Positions 11,696-23,885 of a DNA stretch of 64,000 nucleotides are shown piece after piece; the stretch's first letter is position 1, and each line of letters starts with the position of its first letter. Both the position numbers and the translations under genes were made by a program. Location of the stretch: the NCBI GenBank assembly GCA_033239525.1, contig BSYO01000011.1, positions 12,613,078 through 12,677,077 on the forward strand. The letters run 5' to 3'. The DNA comes from Nepenthes gracilis (lineage: Eukaryota > Streptophyta > Magnoliopsida > Caryophyllales > Nepenthaceae). A model generated the notes under the pieces. That model worked only from the letters and a program-made list of their open reading frames with translations, made no database searches and was not told where the DNA came from.

Positions 11696-13365
11696 CACAT
11701 GTAATGTAAAAAAAAGAAAAGAAAAATAATTTTGCATGGAACAAAATTAGTGGGACACTTGACACTATAGGAGACTTAACAACTATCAAAATAACTACTA
11801 ATAGGGTTTCAATAAGTGGCTTATTGAGGTGCCAACAATTCACCCCCATGCAAAGGGTGAGTCACCCTTGAGTAGCGGAGAAATTGCCACCTATTGGGGC
11901 ATGGGGCAACTTCTAAAAATTTTACAAATGAGTCATCAATTTAAAAGGAAAATAAATATAGAAATTTACCAAAATAAAGAGAAAAAAATAGAAGAGAAAA
12001 TGGAGAAAGAGGGAGGAGAAAACCGGTTGGGAACCTTAACCAAGTGAGGAGTCGGCTATTTGGTTGAAAAGCTTCAAGAATTTTTCTACATTAATTCGGG
12101 TTAAGAACTTCTCTCCCTCTTTGATTTGTTGTTGAATTCTTGATCTTATCTTGAAGTAGTGTCGGTCTAATTCTTAAAATTCTCACCGAATCCATGCTAG
12201 AATAAGCAAAGTTTAGCAACATATCAAAATAATATTCTATTACTGAACTCTGCTACACCATGCTGATGTCTCAATTTTTACATGCTTTATTTGATCGATT
12301 CATGTAAGAAAATTTTTACTGAATATACTTTAATATGTTAGACAAATCACCATATTTTTATGAAAAAAATATTATTCATAAAATCAACCAATTTGATGGA
12401 AACAAAATAGACCGACAGATTAAACTTGATGAAAATAGAGCAGTTACTGGTGTTGACTTTGGCTGCTATTTTTGCTAAGTTTTAGACCGATTCAAGCTTC
12501 ACAAAAATTATATAAGATACTTCAATGAACTGAAAATATGTCATAAAATTGGTTTAAATTTATCTTACAAAATCTGACTGGTCTAGCTTAGAAAAAAGAT
12601 GGTGTGATTGAACCTGCCAGAAGCAGAGTTATGTATAAAAAGTCAGTGCATAACGTTGAACCGGATAATGAAAAAAATAGAAAATTTATATGAGCCGGTC
12701 CAAACTTTTGTGCTGATTCTAAAAATATATAAAAAGTAATTTTTTGTGGTAATTTACCCACTAAACCGGTCGGAAAAGCGGAGCAAGCTAGTAAACCAGC
12801 TGCAGCACTAATTTAGTATTTCTGCAAAATGTGAATGAATCAGCCTGATTTTCATGAGTGAACAAGTCATATATAGTACGTTAAGATAGTAAAATAATCA
12901 AATATCAATGTGGACCGGTTAATTATTGGGTGTATTGGCTGTTGAAATGAGGTTGAGAACCAGTTTCAACAAATCGGTTATGCTCTTTGTTCTTGGCTGG
13001 AATGAGTGGACCAGTTCAGGCATGTATTTTATTTAAGTGAACCGTCAATTCATTTTTGATATATAATAAATTGATTTATATGATAAAATAAAAAGAATTT
13101 CATAAAAAGGAAAAAATCATTCTATGAAGAGGCTATTTGAATAAACCAGTTAAGGGAAATTAAAAACAACTAAACTAGTTGGCAAACCGGTAAAATTATA
13201 AGGTTAATGGACCAGAAAGCACTAATTATATTACCTAAAAAAGTAAGTCAAGCACATATTAAAATGTATATGAGCCTATGTTATACATTGATATGATTTT
13301 CTTATACTTGTTATGAACAAATATGATATCTTATGCATGAGTGGAAGCTAATATGACATGATGAA
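10959..13365 (+). repeat. LTR-like sequence, plus orientation
   Basis: It opens TGTAAGGATCGAGATTTC, comparable to TGTAATACTCGGATCC of the LTR at 45769, exactly where the protease relic ends. Several ACCGGTT/AACCAGT blocks recur between 12700 and 13200. The right end is replaced by the next LTR at 13366. No coding sequence is seen. The call rests on start motif and layout only. Confidence 0.35.
11660..11693. repeat. (CA)n microsatellite
   Basis: Seventeen uninterrupted CA dinucleotides. Confidence 0.98.
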
Positions 13366-15964
13366 TGTGACGGACTGTATTTTCTACCGAAAATCTTATG
13401 AAATTTTGTCTGTATAATACGGACATCCGTCAAATATAAAACCTGTTAAACAACCTTTATAACAATAATAATCCATCCTCAAACTACTCTAACACAACTA
13501 GAAAACTCATCCGATACAAATCCCAACATCCGGATATACACAATTACTACACAAATTCACAACTCCTCACAGGATCCAATAGCCACATATAAGCCATGGC
13601 TCCAATACTATATATCTAAACACAGTATTGGCAAAAGAGAGATGTCACTAGGTACCTGTTATAAATCACCATATCCCGTGGAAGTAAAATAAATCCAAAT
13701 GATAGCGAAAAACTAAACTATTTTATCATCAGTTAGTTTGTACAATATACATTAACAAACCTAATTGAAAAGAGACTAATATAATTAACTATAATCCGTA
13801 AGATCTATGAATTATAAATCTTCCACTATGGTCTTCTAAGTCCAAAGCTTAGACCACTTCTAGTCTCTACTTCGCCCCAACAAAAAATATCAGACATGTG
13901 CTAATCTGAATGTAATGAGAAGTAACGGTGAGATAATAGCTCAACAAGTGCAAAGTTATCAAAGATGGTAACAATATAAGCAAAATAAAGCAAATGAGAC
14001 ATATGACCATAATGCGGATGCGGAATTATAAAATATGCTCGAATGTACTTTGGAGTGCAATTGATTTCTCATGTTTGTCTTTCTTTTTCCTTAAAATGTA
14101 ATTTATGTATTATTACTCATCTTTGTGGATCAGGGTTAGTATGCTTTACTAACTAAATGTGTGGGAGAACGAGAAAAGAATCATGATACACCACATGATC
14201 TAAGGTCACAAGCTCCTATTATCGACACAGAGGCAGGCCATCACATATTGCCAGTAAACAGGCCACAAGGCCCCCACAAAGTTTCCCCCGGGGCCTAGGG
14301 GCAGTCGTCATCCTTCCATAGTAATATTTAAAGGCTTACCAAGGTATTACCCACTAAAATTCACAGTCGGGATAATCCTTGAGTCTCTACGTAATGCAAC
14401 TGGTAGGTCATGGGGTATTACCTCTATATCACAATTCCATGGTCCTAGTTTCACGGGTTCTTATTTATTTGAGGAAAGATCCACCACATTTTTGTTCACA
14501 ATATCTCCATCCAGGAAAACCATTCGATCGCATATCGCATTGTGGACTTCCCTTCGATTTCATGAATGATTAGTATCTTTCTTTTGGATTTAACTCTTCT
14601 CATGACTTAAATTATATATATGAATTTCATAAACATATGGAAGAATAGAGATTCTTACCACCGAGAGGCAATTATAACTTTAAAGACTTTCGGATCACAT
14701 TTCATTCACAATTAGTTAACGAACATATTTTTCGGAATAACAAATAAACATAGGCAAATATATATACAACTTAATTAACAATTACACGACATGAAATTAA
14801 GCAAAATTCATCAAAATGCCTCGGATGAACAGTACCTGTGAACAGTGCCCGGTACATATTTTGGATGATTCTTGGAATTTCAGGCATCTAATGGGTGATT
14901 TATCAAATTCAAGGTATGGGTAAATATAATCCCAAATCAATTTATGTATTAAACTCAGAATACGTGCTCAAACGAGGTCCGGGCGCTGGTCTAGGGTTTT
15001 GCAAATGGGAGTTCATGTAATTCCACCAAATTGGGTATCTAATTGGTAAGGGCGTGGGGATCGGAATCTACCTGAACGTAGGTGAACAGTACTTGCATGA
15101 GGGTGAGGGGTTTCAGACGTGCAAAACGGTGCACAAATAATAAATCGGACAACGAAATTTACATATATACATAATTAGTTTATGGGCATCACAAATATAT
15201 CTATGGGTAGGTATCGGGATAATAATACCCGAAAGAGATCGAACAAAAATCAAAGAAATGGAAAAAAAGGGTATGAATACACTTGTCTCGACCCACTCTA
15301 CGATTTCTTCAGCTAGCTCGAAGCCGGAATCTGCCCTAAGGGCCTTCGTTTGGCCGCTTCTTTCTCTTCTCTCTCCTCTCTCTCTCTAACCGAACACTAC
15401 TACTTTTCCTCTCTCTCCCCGCATCCGCAATGGTTATAAAACCATGCATGTGGCTTTTACGCGTAATGGTGCTCGATGACCGCTCGAGCGGTCATCGGGC
15501 GCCAATGCACTCAGAGGGCCACTGCTCGAGCGCCCATTGGGCTCTCCTTGGGCAACCTCAATCTGTTACTCATGCTCAAGTGGTGACTCGGGCACTTGTC
15601 GGGCGTGGGTCAAGCCCACATCAAGCCTGCATCAAGCCTACTCTACGTTTTCGCCCGGGACCCATTTTGACCCTTTTAACCAAATATTTCACATCATTGG
15701 ACAATTATTTTGATTATATAACCTTAATAAGTCTTATCATAATTTAAAACTCAGAATCCTATTTATAGCTTAACATTTTATGGTTTACAACTTCGATTCT
15801 TGATTTTACTAATTTTGAATCTTTGGACTTTTTAATCCGATTTCTCCCGTTCCTATTAACCTCAATTCACCTATTTTAATTTAATTACCTCGTAATTACT
15901 ATATTTTGGAACCCGGAACCTCACCACTCATTTTTATGATATCTTGGAAAATAATATTTTATAA
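13366..15964 (-). repeat. 3' LTR of a Tekay-like element, minus orientation
   Basis: On plus it begins TGTGACGGACTGTATTTTC and shows, in order, a CGGACATCCGTC-like dyad, the AATCATG...GGTATTACC middle, a C/T-rich block and CTCGAGCG-rich sequence (15470-15560). This is the reverse complement of the order at 27850-30091. The inner edge is set by a minus-strand polypurine tract at 15965-15979. The length is 2599 bp. The minus-strand start has decayed from TTGTAA to TTATAA. Confidence 0.75.
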
Positions 15965-15979
15965 TTCTCCCCTACTTAT
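15965..15979 (-). other. Polypurine tract
   Basis: Minus-strand ATAAGTAGGGGAGAA sits just upstream of the LTR, preceded by the AAATTTCGAGGACAAAATTTC block that closes pol in Tekay-like elements. Confidence 0.7.
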
Positions 15980-18900
15980 AGAAATTTTGTCCTCGAAATT
16001 TAACAAACATCAGATTTTGACAATAGGAGGGGGGTAATCATTCTAAACTCTTCGTAGTGCTCCTAAAACATATCCTTGATTAGGGATTTATCCTAGAAAA
16101 CCTTATCCATTTGAATTATCCAAATCCTCAACATCTAATGCTTTCCTATCAAAAATCGAAATTGAAACCTTACCATAAGGCAAATTCCTTATCTCTCATA
16201 ATGACTTAACCCGACTACATGTTTACTTCCTCAATCATCTATATATGGGAGACTTTATGAAATCCATCAATTTGAAGGCAAGTCAAAATTTCAAATGGGC
16301 CTATCACAAAACTTCAAACGGCTATTCAACCCTTGCTTCGATTCATCCCAAGCCCTAAAATGATTATTCACTTGGAACCTCAATCCTATTCTAAAATTTC
16401 TAAGTCAAGGGCCCACATGTTTCTACTACACAACTCTAATTAACTATTATTAGTGCACTGAACCCATCTTGCAACTTATGTCTATTGATTCAGCTCAGCC
16501 ACCTAGATTACCTTGTAGCTATGAACCCAAGGAAACTTCTAGAGCCATCGATATGACTAAGATAAAGCCTAAAGTCATCAGATTTCAACAAACTATGGTA
16601 AAGTGGCTGGAGCAGCCACCCAAGAATCTTGAGCTTCGATACTTGCCAAACTTATCAACCTGTCAGCTTATCGGCGAGTAAACTTATCCTATCTCAACAT
16701 ACATCCAATTTACGATGAATGGGCTATACTAGTCTGCCAATTCCACAATTACCCAAATAATACTCATAATTCTTGCTGCCCTAACATTCTCGAAGTCAAA
16801 ACGGCAAAGGCTTCTTGTCTCATCGTCCTACGACTTCACTACTCAGGAGGCAACTCTACTTCCTAGAATCAAAGTTAGAGCACCTCCTCCATCTAGATTC
16901 CAGGGCCTCCTCGAGATTATCCTAACACACCTCCTATGGAGCATTAAGACATATTCAAACTGAAGATTCCTGCCGTCCGATTATCAGCAATAATATCTCA
17001 TCTTCCTTGAAGGATACCGAAGTACTCCTTCCAATCCTTAAGCCAATTAACCCATTAGCACGGTCGGATGGCCATCTCTTCCTGCGAGATGACCTCCCAA
17101 CCCCTTTAGGATCATTCAGACAATGACTATTTTCGCAAGAGGCACCTATCAATTCTCAAAGTTAGGACTTTAATGGCTAACCCCAAACTATTGGTGGGGT
17201 AATATTGATCAAAGGCTTTTACACCATCTTAACCAAGGATAATCACTCATATAAGTCGTGGGAAAGCACAATCCTAGAGCTTCCGACAAGATCCCATTCT
17301 ACCATAACTTACTAGATCAATCAGGGGTAACCCAATTAATAAGGTCCACATCTAATTCTTAGTTCCTCGAAGGCTACCTTCACATGGCCTATTTCAACGG
17401 CTACTGATTGTCCCAAGCCAAACACATCATGGCGTCCCAAACCTCGAGATATACCTATCGAATTTCCCTTCTGAGTTCAGCTAGACCCAAGAAAGCCACA
17501 CACCTTCAAACATCAATCAATCTTTCCCCCAATTAGCCATCTCTTCAAAGTCTAAGGGATCACATTTATGCTATCAGAGAAGACATAGACTCAATCATAA
17601 CACTTCACCTTAATCCAACTTCCATCCTTTTCCGAATTGAGCACACGGCTAACCGTCTTCCGCCATCCATGATATGATCCTCAAGTAGGACCCACACACC
17701 CTATTGATTCTAGGAATTCACTAATGAGGCCCCCAAAAGCACTAGAGCACCTCAAGGCAATTACTCAATCAATGCCTCATTAGTTCTATATAGAGTCCTC
17801 AATATTGGGTGTCAATCCTGGCACAAACTCTACAGCAACCATCAATTAACGGCCAGGAGATAATTTGGCTAATCTTTTTCTCTAAAAAATATCCTCAAAT
17901 ACTTACACACCCAAACTCCTTAGTGACCACAAAACAACACCTAAGTGTGGTCTTACATGATAACTAAACTTGGCACTTATATTCCTTAAGCAATTAGTAG
18001 GAAAAATGACATCATCTTGTCGCTATTCCATCATCTATGCTTCGTCTTTGAAATTTCAGAACTTAATGGCAAGCATCATATCCTACCGCCACAATTTGTG
18101 CTGGCAGGGCAACTCACCAAATCATGACACCATCAATGTCATATCGAGCCTCAGCGCCACAATGGCAATTAAATCAATTTAATCAATCATATCTATACAC
18201 CCGAAAAAATGTTGTAAACCTCAATGCAACTAGTATAAGGCTTATGATCCTTAGATAATCAAATAAGCTTAGGAAACCCCAATAAAGTATAGATTCTAGA
18301 TTCTAAAATAACACATATATCAAAATATCAAGATCCGAAAACTTTACCTTCCATCGCGATGGATAACCCTTCCATACCTCTTGCCATCATCATGAAACCT
18401 CAATCCACAGTATAGGGCTCCTTTACTATTCGACCATGGAATAAGGGCAATCCCTAATCATGTGGTTGAATAATCCCAACTTAAATTATACACCTAGAAA
18501 TCTCATCGAAACAAGACATTCCTTCAAAAAGCATTCGCGAATATATTCTACAATATCTCTTTTCCTTGAGACCCATAATTTTTTTCATGTCACCTGCTTG
18601 AGGTCGACTTCACCTCTTGTCAGATCGGGAGCAACATTACCTCATCTTTTTTTGAAACATTGGATCACCACAATATTATCTTAATTCTCAGAATCCACAT
18701 CTCAACCTCTATAAAACGTAAGCTACCTAAAATTTTAGACGCTAGGCATTTCCAAATCAGTTATAAACCAAAATCCTAAAACTCGTTACACCAAAATTGA
18801 CCCTAAGTCATTCTAACCTCGAGCCAGAGTCGTTCAAACCTAAACCTCAAAACGAAATTAATTAATCTAAGCCTCAAATCTGCACTGATTAATTCAAGTA

Positions 18901-19103
18901 TCAAATCGACACCAATCAAATTTAAGCCTAAAGTACCTCCCTACAGCTCCTCTTGACCTCACGGCAAACCACTACTGTGAGCAAACTCTGGTCTTAGGAG
19001 CCATAGCTGATACTTGCATTCTATTTAAAGGCAAAGCAACATAGGTTAAGTCACGCTTCAGATACTAATTAGAACCTTATAAGCTAGACAACCAAACTCA
19101 TTC
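15980..19103 (-). pseudogene. pol: Heavily decayed pol of the Tekay-like element
   Basis: The stretch lies in the position of the internal region for the LTR at 13366-15964 and shows the same C-to-T-biased base composition as the relic at 1-2330. Around 17600-17830 (minus) pieces resemble the start of RT (GVWVLLEDHIMDGG against GAPVLFVKKKDGS). No intact frame survives and other domains could not be placed. The 5' LTR is missing: at 19103 the sequence changes to another LTR start, so the element is truncated. Confidence 0.5.
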
Positions 19104-21272
19104 TGTAACGACCCAGCTTTTGAACATAGGAAATTTTTGGTCATCAAACCCTTATAATTCGGTCAATGCCAGTTGACCAAAAAATGTAATAAGAAAGGGT
19201 AAATCGGCCTTAAGAGGAAATCAAGTTAGGCCCTTACTTGATGAAAATCTAGTCCGGATTTCCTTGATGAAGAGAAGTCCGATTTCATTCTTAAGAATCA
19301 AGTCTAGCCAAGGCCGGAGTACATTATACGACTGTATGGCCGAAGTGACTTGAAGGCTGGAGTGGCTTTGTGTATTGGAGGCCAGAGTAGCTTTGTGGTT
19401 GTTAAGGCCGAAGTGGAATTGTGAGAAGAAAGCCGAAGATGATGATCCGGTCAACAAGTGTTGACCGAAAGTCGTGTAAGAATAATTCGGCAATGGCCCA
19501 GAGTACAAAACATAGAGAATCCCCGACGTCGAGTCAAAATAATATGTTAAGGATGGTAATCTGGTTAACGAGTATTGACCGAAATGCGTAAGGGGAGGAG
19601 TACTCCGGTCGATGTGAAACGTTGGCCAGGAAACGTAAATGGGGGAAGGACGGGAAAAAGGAAAGTGAATCGGTCAACGCCAGGATGCGTAATCAGGAAA
19701 CAACTACAAATAAGGAAACTGAATACGATGAAATAAAAATTAATAAGGAAACTGTGTATAAGGAAATAACCGGTAAGGAAACTTGGTAATAAGGAAACCA
19801 AGTATAAGGAAATAATATATAATAAGGAAGCCTTATAATTAGGGAATTCTGGAAACTTGCCAAACCCTAACGACGGCTACCAGGCCCAAGGGCCTATAAA
19901 TAAGAATTAGAGAGCGGGAAAAAAGGGGCACTCGATAGGGCTTGCTAGAAAGGGAAGACCACAAGTTCAAGGCGAAATAAAGAAATATAGGCAAGATACT
20001 CACCCCTGTTTTCAAGTTCATGATTATGCATGATTTTTAGTATATTTGATATTATATGAACTTATACGATATTTGCTCTGTTCTTTTCATATCTGATACT
20101 TAAAGTATGATTATTTGTCGATAATTGCATGTTTAAGGAAAAATACTTCATGATGCTTGATTTTGTTCTGCTGGAAGTATGATTATCTGTTGATTTATAT
20201 GAATTTTGATAATTGTGTGTTTAAAGAAAAGAACTCCGCCTTCATAAGAAAAGTACTCCGGCCTTTTGAGATAAAATCACTCCGTCTTTTTAAGAAAAAG
20301 CACTCCGTCCAAAGAACTCCAGTCATTTTAGGAACAAAGTACTCCATCCTCTTTTGAAAAAGTGTTGCGGTTTTTAAGAAGAGGAACTCCGGCCTTTACA
20401 TTTTAAGAAGCACTCCGTCCTTTGTTTGAAAAAGAACTCCGTCATTGGTCAAAGAAAAATCACTACAGATTTTAGAGCGTCTTATTTTAAAGAAACAGAG
20501 CTCCGGCTTTTAGAGTTTCAACTTTTAAAAGAAAAAGAACTCCGAATATTAAAGAACAGTCACTCTGGCTTTGGCACTCCAGATTTTAAAGAAAAGTCAC
20601 CCCGGTTTTAGAGTTCCGGATTTTAAAGAAAGAATCACTCCGGATTTTAAAGAAAGAAACACTCCCGTTTTAGAACTCTGGATTTTAACGAAAGAATCAG
20701 TCCGGTTTTAGAAGCTCCGCCCTTCTGAGAAAGAACTCCGCCTTTGAAGAAGAACTCCGCATTTTGAGCAAAGTACGTCGCCAAGAGCTCCGGTTTTCGA
20801 ACTCTGTCTTTTTAAGCAAACGACCTCGGCTTTAGGACGATTAAAGAAAAAAGTACTCCGTCCTCTTTAGAAAAAGAGCTCCGGACTTTGATGAAAAAAC
20901 ACTCTGCCTATTTAAGAAAAAGTACTCCATCATTTTAAGAAAGAACTTCGGCCTTTATGAACGAAGAACTCCGGCTTTTAAGGAATTCGGATTTTAGAAA
21001 AGAACTCCACCCATTTAAAAGAACTTCAGCTTTTGGAACTCTGACTTTTAATGAAAAAGAACTCCCGCTTTCAGTAAAAAGAGCTCCGTACTTTTGCTGA
21101 AAATGTACTTCATCCTTGTTAGAAAAAAAGAGCTCCGGACTTTTAGGAAAACGTACTCTGTCCTTTTTGAAGAACTCCATCCTTTTAGAAGAACTTCGCC
21201 CTTATAAAGCACTCCGATTTTAAGGAAAAGACTTCCCGCTTTGTGAATAAGACCGATGACTTTTAAGAAAGG
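19104..21272 (+). repeat. Truncated LTR containing a large minisatellite
   Basis: It starts TGTAACGACCCAGCTTTTG, a typical chromovirus LTR start, and has the ACTCACCCCTGTTTTC... block at about 20010. From 20215 it dissolves into a degenerate ~28-bp repeat array that runs into the assembly gap. Its 3' end, internal region and partner LTR are not in the window. Confidence 0.5.
20215..21272. repeat. Degenerate ~28-bp minisatellite
   Basis: More than thirty units of the type ACTCCG(T/G)CCTTTTAAGAAAAAG, spaced roughly 20-35 bases, with variants of ACTCCG, GCTCCGG and ACTCTG. Copies differ by substitutions and small indels. The array ends at the N run, so its true length is unknown. Lysine- and serine-rich frames across it are artefacts. 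Confidence 0.9.
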
Positions 21273-21372
21273 NNNNNNNNNNNNNNNNNNNNNNNNNNNN
21301 NNNNNNNNNNNNNNNNNNNNNNNNNNNNNNNNNNNNNNNNNNNNNNNNNNNNNNNNNNNNNNNNNNNNNNNN
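21273..21372. other. Assembly gap (100 N)
   Basis: Exactly 100 N, a placeholder of unknown size. By comparison with the 3' LTR of element A, about 485 bases of its 5' LTR are missing here, together with any remaining minisatellite and junction. Confidence 0.99.
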
Positions 21373-22299
21373 AAGAGGCTGTTGGCATGGACATGGAAGA
21401 AAATCCACTCTACGATGGCAGCCAGTCTGCTCCGGAAGGCGAGGCCGCCCAGGCATCAAGACTTTCCCAAGGGAATCGGGAGGATCTCGGGCTCACTTCA
21501 CACAAGGAATCGCAATCGCTATCAGCAAGGCAGGCGCGTCTGTTCGAGAAGGCAAGATGGCCAGCAATTAAAGAAGGCAATCACTCCTTCCAAGAGGAGG
21601 ATTGTCCCTCTACTATAAAAGAAACCACGGATCCATCATCCAAAGGGGAGAGTTTTCTTCGACCTCTTGCTTACTCTCACGATACGAGGAGGACGGAGGA
21701 CTTCTTCTTCCCATTTCTTCTTTTTCTCTCTGGGGACGCTTTCACTGGGCGCCGGCAACCCTCGCGCATACGCTCTCGAGACAAGCTCTCATACACACCC
21801 TCGGTGAGTACGTGCGGTGGCGCTCTTGATTATTAGCAATCACGTACGGCGCGGTGAAAGGCTGCGAGGCGGCCGCCCTCATTGCCCAATGGGAGCTCTC
21901 ACCGTTATGCAGAGCATTACACTACCCTGGGACACATCCATCGGCAATCTTAAGGCACACAAGCGCCTCTTACGGCCGTTTCTGCCTTCCCACCTCCCCT
22001 GATTCAAGAAGGCCTGCGCCTCTCTTACATCGAGGGAATCCTGATTCAAGAAGGCCTTACGCCTCCCTTACATCGAGCGCACTCTCTATCTCGCCTCACT
22101 TTCTTTTCGTTTCATCCTTTACGGAGGCTGTTTCTTGACTTGAGCGTCGGAGTGTTTTCGGTGGGACAACCTCCGCCGCCCGTGCGCTGACCTCTTGTTT
22201 ACTTTAGTGGTGTGCGGGATTCGCACTCGGAGAACGGGCCGGGTCAACACCATCTCGGAGCATCCGATATCGTCGGAAGTCGGATCTAGGTACGCATCA
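21373..22299 (+). repeat. 5' LTR of element A (5' third lost in gap)
   Basis: Matches 26476-27412 over its whole length, including a TATAAAA box at 21614-21620 (26721-26727 in the 3' LTR) with AGCAATTAAAGAAGGCAATC and following bases identical in both. Ends TAGGTACGCATCA at 22299. Differences from the 3' LTR are mostly 1-3 base indels. Confidence 0.9.
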
Positions 22300-22300
22300 T

Positions 22301-22318
22301 TGGCGCCCCGTCTGTGGG
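22301..22318 (+). other. Primer-binding site of element A
   Basis: TGGCGCCCCGTCTGTGGG lies one base after the LTR end. It matches the sites in B, C and F apart from an extra CC. Confidence 0.85.
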
Positions 22319-22374
22319 AACGCGACAAAAGTCTAGCGTCTCCCCTCGACACTCGATCTCTTCGCAAAACAAAC

Positions 22375-22413
22375 ATGGTCAACGCTTGTGCTCCGGTCGG
22401 CCACGACGACTAA
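22375..22413 (+). pseudogene. Vestigial gag start
   Basis: ATG 57 bases after the primer-binding site opens MVNACAPVGHDD and then stops. Element C's gag begins MVNTRAQASAPV at the same relative place, so this is probably a gag start retained after the rest of the coding region was replaced. The match is short. Confidence 0.5.
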
Positions 22414-22574
22414 AGATATCACCTTCCGTAGCGTGACCCCTCGTGGGTAGCCATGCTTACTGAGTGATTAACGTCAAATGTGCTAGTGCCTAACGCTTAG
22501 AAGAGCACCCTCTTCTTGACCATTTGCACCCATTAGAAGATGTAACAGGGCTTCGCCCGATCGGCTATCGCCAC

Positions 22575-22960
22575 TAGATCTTCTGCAGCCCAGCCGGAGC
22601 TCCTCGCCGCGAGATCTGCCTCGGCCGCCGGAGCTCCTCGCCGCGAATCTTCTCGCCCGCCGGAGCTCCTCGCCGCCGGGATCTCTCTGCCCCGCCGGAG
22701 CTCCTGCCCGCCATATCTTCTGGCCCGCCGAGCTCCTCGCCCCAGAGATCTTCTGCAGCCCCGCGGAAGCTCCTCGCCGCGAATCTCTGCCCGCCGGAGC
22801 TCCTCGCCCCAGATCTACTGCAGCCCGCGAAACTCCTCGCCGCGAGATCTTCTGCAGCTTTGCCGAGCTCCTCGCCGAGATCTTCTTTGCTTTGTTGGAG
22901 CACTCGCCGCGGATCTCTCGGCTGCTGCGGCTCTGCCGCGATCCCTGCGGCTGCTAGAAC
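22575..22960. repeat. Tandem array 1 of element A (~30-35 bp, GC-rich)
   Basis: Ten or more imperfect units of GATCTTCTGCAGCCCGCCGG followed by AGCTCCTCGCCGCGA. The 154-residue minus frame over it simply repeats AARSF/GAEDL-like blocks and is not a gene. Confidence 0.9.
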
Positions 22961-23576
22961 TCTCCGCCACTTGATCTTCTCCGATTGACCTCCACCCCGT
23001 AGCATTGCTCTCTGGTCGGTAGGTCGATCCTGCTGCATAACTGTTGCAGCGATGGACCACTGTAAAAGCTATGACAAAACATGCAGTAGGGCTCGATGTT
23101 CTCGACCCACCACCCATTGCACCGCGGAAGAGATATCATCGGCCAAGCCCCCGCTAGTCAAGGTCACTTGAGGCGTACCATCGACAATGGGACCCAAACC
23201 ATTGTGATAGGCTCACGAAGGCGGTAACAGACCGCTACCCACCAATTCACGGCAAGGACCAAATCCCACGAACCTGGGGCCATAGGCGGAAATCGCCTAC
23301 CAAAGCGCCCCAGCGACTCTCCGAGCGATGCACGCCCGGCCCGTGCGCTTAGGGCGAATGGATTATAAGAACATCGCTCATGCCAAACGATGATTCCGCA
23401 CGAACCCCCGGTATGAACTCACCCTTCTACATGCATACATTAAAAGCTTGTGTAAGCATGCGAGGTAAGGAGTTTACTTAGCATATAGAATACTAGGTTA
23501 TATGAACTGCGTTTACCTTGCGGTATCCATCCGACCTAGAGCGCCCTAAGTCGGGAGGGTCTTCACCCTCTTGTTA
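22961..23576. other. Element A leader between arrays 1 and 2
   Basis: G+C-rich sequence with no recognisable coding or repeat structure. Short frames only. Confidence 0.5.
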
Positions 23577-23885
23577 AACCCTGGTCATCCGGGTGGCGAA
23601 AGTGGTCTTAAACCTGGTCATCCGGGTGGCCCATTAGCGGTCTTAAACCACGATCATTCGGGTGGCCCATTAGAGTCTTAAACCACAGTCATCCGGGTGG
23701 CCCATGGCGATGCAAACCTAGTCATCTAGGTGGCCCATGAGCGATCTGAAACCACAGTCATCCCGGTGGCCCATGGCCAGTGCGAAACCTAGTCATCTAG
23801 GTGGCCCATGATGCAGAAACCTGTCATCCGGGTGGCCCATGGCGGTCTAAACCTTGGTCATCCAAGTGGCCCATAGCGGTCTAAA
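23577..23885. repeat. Tandem array 2 of element A: nine ~34-bp hairpin units
   Basis: Units share AAACC...TCAT...GGTGGCCCAT, with TCAT at 23585, 23618, 23654, 23689, 23722, 23758, 23793, 23824 and 23858. Several fold as a 5-bp stem around TCAT: CCTGG/CCGGG, CCTAG/CTAGG (two copies) and CTTGG/CCAAG. The paired changes on both arms are notable; three copies (CACAG/CCGGG type) do not pair. The GTGGCCCA tail is shared with arrays in elements B and C. Confidence 0.9.

Noticed and set aside
19221..20021. Consecutive minus-strand frames (95, 78 and 60 residues)
   Set aside because: Located within an LTR-like sequence, unrelated to one another, no domain recognised.
22574..23038. 154-residue minus frame with repeated AARSF-like peptide
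   Set aside because: Translation of a GC-rich tandem array, not a protein.
23577..23885. Regular repeats that look like a CRISPR array
   Set aside because: Units are contiguous and diverged, with no unique spacers, in a plant retrotransposon.
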